Position numbers and translations under genes: made by a program
The notes under the pieces: model-generated
What the model saw: only the letters and a program-made list of their open reading frames with translations
The model's database searches: none
What the model was told of the DNA's origin: nothing
Assembly: GCA_016935935.1 (NCBI GenBank)
Contig: JAFGPZ010000254.1
Span: forward strand, 1 to 33,898
From: Deltaproteobacteria bacterium
Lineage (GTDB): Bacteria; Desulfobacterota; Syntrophia; Syntrophales; UBA2210
DNA length: 33,898 bases
Reading direction: 5' to 3'
Shown: positions 32,776-33,898 of the stretch, in pieces
Numbering within the stretch: the first letter of the stretch is position 1
Layout of the letters: the number at the start of each line of letters is the position of its first letter

Positions 32776-33898
32776 TTAAATACCTTCTGTCCGGGACGGA
32801 TCTGCAACCGAAGCCAAAAGCTGGATGCGAGAAGCTAGAATATTTAGAATCGATGCAAAGGCTAAGGCGGAGTCTGGTTGTGTCGCAGCCCTGACCATAG
32901 ACGCACTGCAATATTCCTTAGACGCACGGATGATGGCACCGGCGTCGGCGCCCGTGACTTTATTCCATCCGACTTCCACAGTTTCGATCCACTCCGTCTC
33001 GTCCCGCATCGTAATGCAGGGGACGCCCAACCAGAAGGCCTCTTTTTGAATGCCGCCGGAGTCGGTCAGAATAATTGATGCGGAGCCTTCGAGCCTTAGC
33101 ATATCTATATAAGATACGGGATCGATTGCCTTAATGCCGCTTTTTCGGAACTCGGGACCCGGGACCCGGGACCCGGAACTACCAATCAAGTCCGTCAGCC
33201 CTGCATCCTTGATAGCCTTTTGAGTTCTTGGGTGAACAGGGAACACGACGGGCATGTCCTTTGAGATTTCGGCAAGCGCCTCGAGAATATTGCGGAGGCG
33301 CGCGGGGTCGTCGGTGTTTTCGGCGCGGTGGACAGTGCACAATGCGTAACTCGTGACCCGTGACCCGTGACCCGATTCAGGCAACAAACCCAGGTCAGAC
33401 AATATTGTGGATTTCTCGGATGCAATACCCTTGTACAGCATAACGGCATCGTACATTACGTCGCCGACGAGGTGGACCTCTTCTGTGATGCCTTCGTTTT
33501 TGAGGTTCTTGACCGCCGTCTCGGTGGCGCAGAAGTGCCACTTGGCGACGTGGTCGGTGAGCACCCGGTTGATCTCCTCGGGCATGCGACGGTTGAATGA
33601 ACGCATGCCTCCCTCGACGTGGCCGACGGGGATATGGAGCTTGGCGGCGGCCAGGGCGCCTGCCAGCGTGGAGTTCGTATCGCCATACACGAGGACAGCA
33701 TCAGGTTTTTCGCCAAGCAGCACCTCTTCGATCGCAGAAAGCATGCGGCCGGTTTGATCGCCGTGGGAACCCGAACCGACATCCAGATGATACTTCGGTT
33801 CCGGAATATCCATCTGGTCAAAGAACGACCGGCTCATGGCATAATCGTAATGTTGGCCGGTGTGAACCAATACTTCCGTGATCAGTGACTCGTGACCC
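32776..33898 (-). CDS. wecB: UDP-N-acetylglucosamine 2-epimerase (non-hydrolysing), N-terminus outside window
   Basis: This interconverts UDP-GlcNAc and UDP-ManNAc. The frame is open through the right edge; the 364-residue stretch from a TTG at 33870 is not the true start, since VLVHTGQHYDYAMS normally lies about 40 residues in. Family motifs visible: YGDTNSTLAGALAAAKLHIP, GHVEGGMRSFNRRMPEEINR, CTVHRAENTDDP, PVHPRTQKAI, SYIDMLRL and LTDSGGIQKEAFWLGVPCIT. Three insertions are made of heptanucleotide arrays read in frame: upstream of TGQHYD (33884 to the edge), GHGSRVTS before the HRAENTDDP block, and SGSRVPGPEF before the SYIDM block. The C-terminal tail (LASRIQLLASVAD) is a fourth, degenerate one. 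No stop or frameshift is present. Whether the protein is functional with these loops is open. Confidence 0.92.
   Translation of the reverse strand, partial: GHESLITEVLVHTGQHYDYAMSRSFFDQMDIPEPKYHLDVGSGSHGDQTGRMLSAIEEVLLGEKPDAVLVYGDTNSTLAGALAAAKLHIPVGHVEGGMRSFNRRMPEEINRVLTDHVAKWHFCATETAVKNLKNEGITEEVHLVGDVMYDAVMLYKGIASEKSTILSDLGLLPESGHGSRVTSYALCTVHRAENTDDPARLRNILEALAEISKDMPVVFPVHPRTQKAIKDAGLTDLIGSSGSRVPGPEFRKSGIKAIDPVSYIDMLRLEGSASIILTDSGGIQKEAFWLGVPCITMRDETEWIETVEVGWNKVTGADAGAIIRASKEYCSASMVRAATQPDSALAFASILNILASRIQLLASVADPSRTEGI
32813..32840. repeat. Degenerate heptad array in the 3' end of wecB
   Basis: Four units of the gaagcta family (gccaaaa, gctggat, gcgagaa, gctagaa) encode the last residues of the WecB tail. 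Confidence 0.65.
33146..33180. repeat. Perfect-period heptad array in wecB
   Basis: Exactly five 7-bp units: cggaact, then cgggacc three times, then cggaact. It is read on the minus strand as SSGSRVPGPEF without a stop. Confidence 0.95.
33345..33379. repeat. Second heptad array in wecB
   Basis: cgtaact, then cgtgacc three times, then a degenerate cgattca. Same edge-core-edge layout as the array at 33146, but with T in place of G at the third base of each unit. Read in frame as SGHGSRVTSY. Confidence 0.95.
33884..33898. repeat. Heptad array at the window edge, in wecB
   Basis: agtgact, cgtgacc and a further c are visible before the sequence ends; the array probably continues. It lies in the wecB frame just upstream of the TGQHYD block. 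Confidence 0.75.

Noticed and set aside
33146..33379. Repeats in wecB as a CRISPR array
   Set aside because: Units are 7 bp with no spacers and lie in a coding frame.
1..33898. tRNA, rRNA, insertion sequences with transposase
   Set aside because: No cloverleaf, rRNA-like stretch or transposase motif was seen on either strand.

Overview
The window is a long surface-polysaccharide (O-antigen, capsule or exopolysaccharide) biosynthesis locus of the Wzx/Wzy type. Every gene I accept is on the minus strand, so transcription runs from the right edge to the left edge. A periplasmic chain-length regulator, an SLBB export protein with a signal peptide, O-unit flippases and an O-unit polymerase point to a Gram-negative bacterium. 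Nothing in the window fixes the taxon. The heptanucleotide repeat arrays recall those I associate with Desulfobacterota- and Nitrospirota-like genomes, which is only an impression. I saw no rRNA, tRNA or CRISPR.

Right block (about 27.0-33.9 kb, higher G+C at the far right): an edge-truncated UDP-GlcNAc 2-epimerase (wecB); a stretch with a short unrecognised and possibly frameshifted ORF; an AlbA_2/HATPase-type regulator; a C-terminal scrap of a DUF4143-type ATPase; a MNT/HEPN (MntA/HepT-like) pair whose toxin has lost the catalytic His of its RX4HXY motif; a GT2 polyprenyl-phosphate-type glycosyltransferase; and an asparagine-synthase-like amidotransferase. At least nine short arrays with a strict 7-bp period are scattered here, several read in frame inside wecB and asnB. 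I noticed none in the left 27 kb.

Middle block (about 12.7-27.0 kb, visibly A+T richer): a polysaccharide-deacetylase-like protein, a FemAB/GNAT-like acyltransferase, a formyltransferase, an unidentified alpha/alpha-toroid-like protein, a radical SAM protein, a large polytopic membrane protein, two different flippases in tandem, a left-handed beta-helix acetyltransferase, a GT4 enzyme and a Wzy polymerase. This looks like the strain-specific part of the locus.

Left block (about 0-12.7 kb): GT4 enzymes, a sugar-1-phosphate nucleotidyltransferase with a GDP-6-deoxymannose-reductase-like SDR, a 4,6-dehydratase of the PglF/FlaA1 type, a CapK/PaaK-like adenylating enzyme, a GT2, a SAM methyltransferase, a DegT aminotransferase, a minimal phosphoglycosyl transferase that should start the repeat unit on undecaprenyl phosphate, the SLBB export protein, the Wzz-like regulator, and the first codons of one more gene.

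Inferred flow: WecB, the 4,6-dehydratase, the aminotransferase and the formyltransferase could supply ManNAc and an N-formylated 4-amino-6-deoxy sugar. The nucleotidyltransferase and reductase could supply a deoxyhexose. The phosphoglycosyl transferase and several glycosyltransferases build the lipid-linked unit, the flippase(s) move it, Wzy polymerises it, Wzz sets length, and the SLBB protein takes part in export. Most neighbours overlap by a few bases or are separated by fewer than 40 bp, so the left 27 kb reads as one translationally coupled operon.
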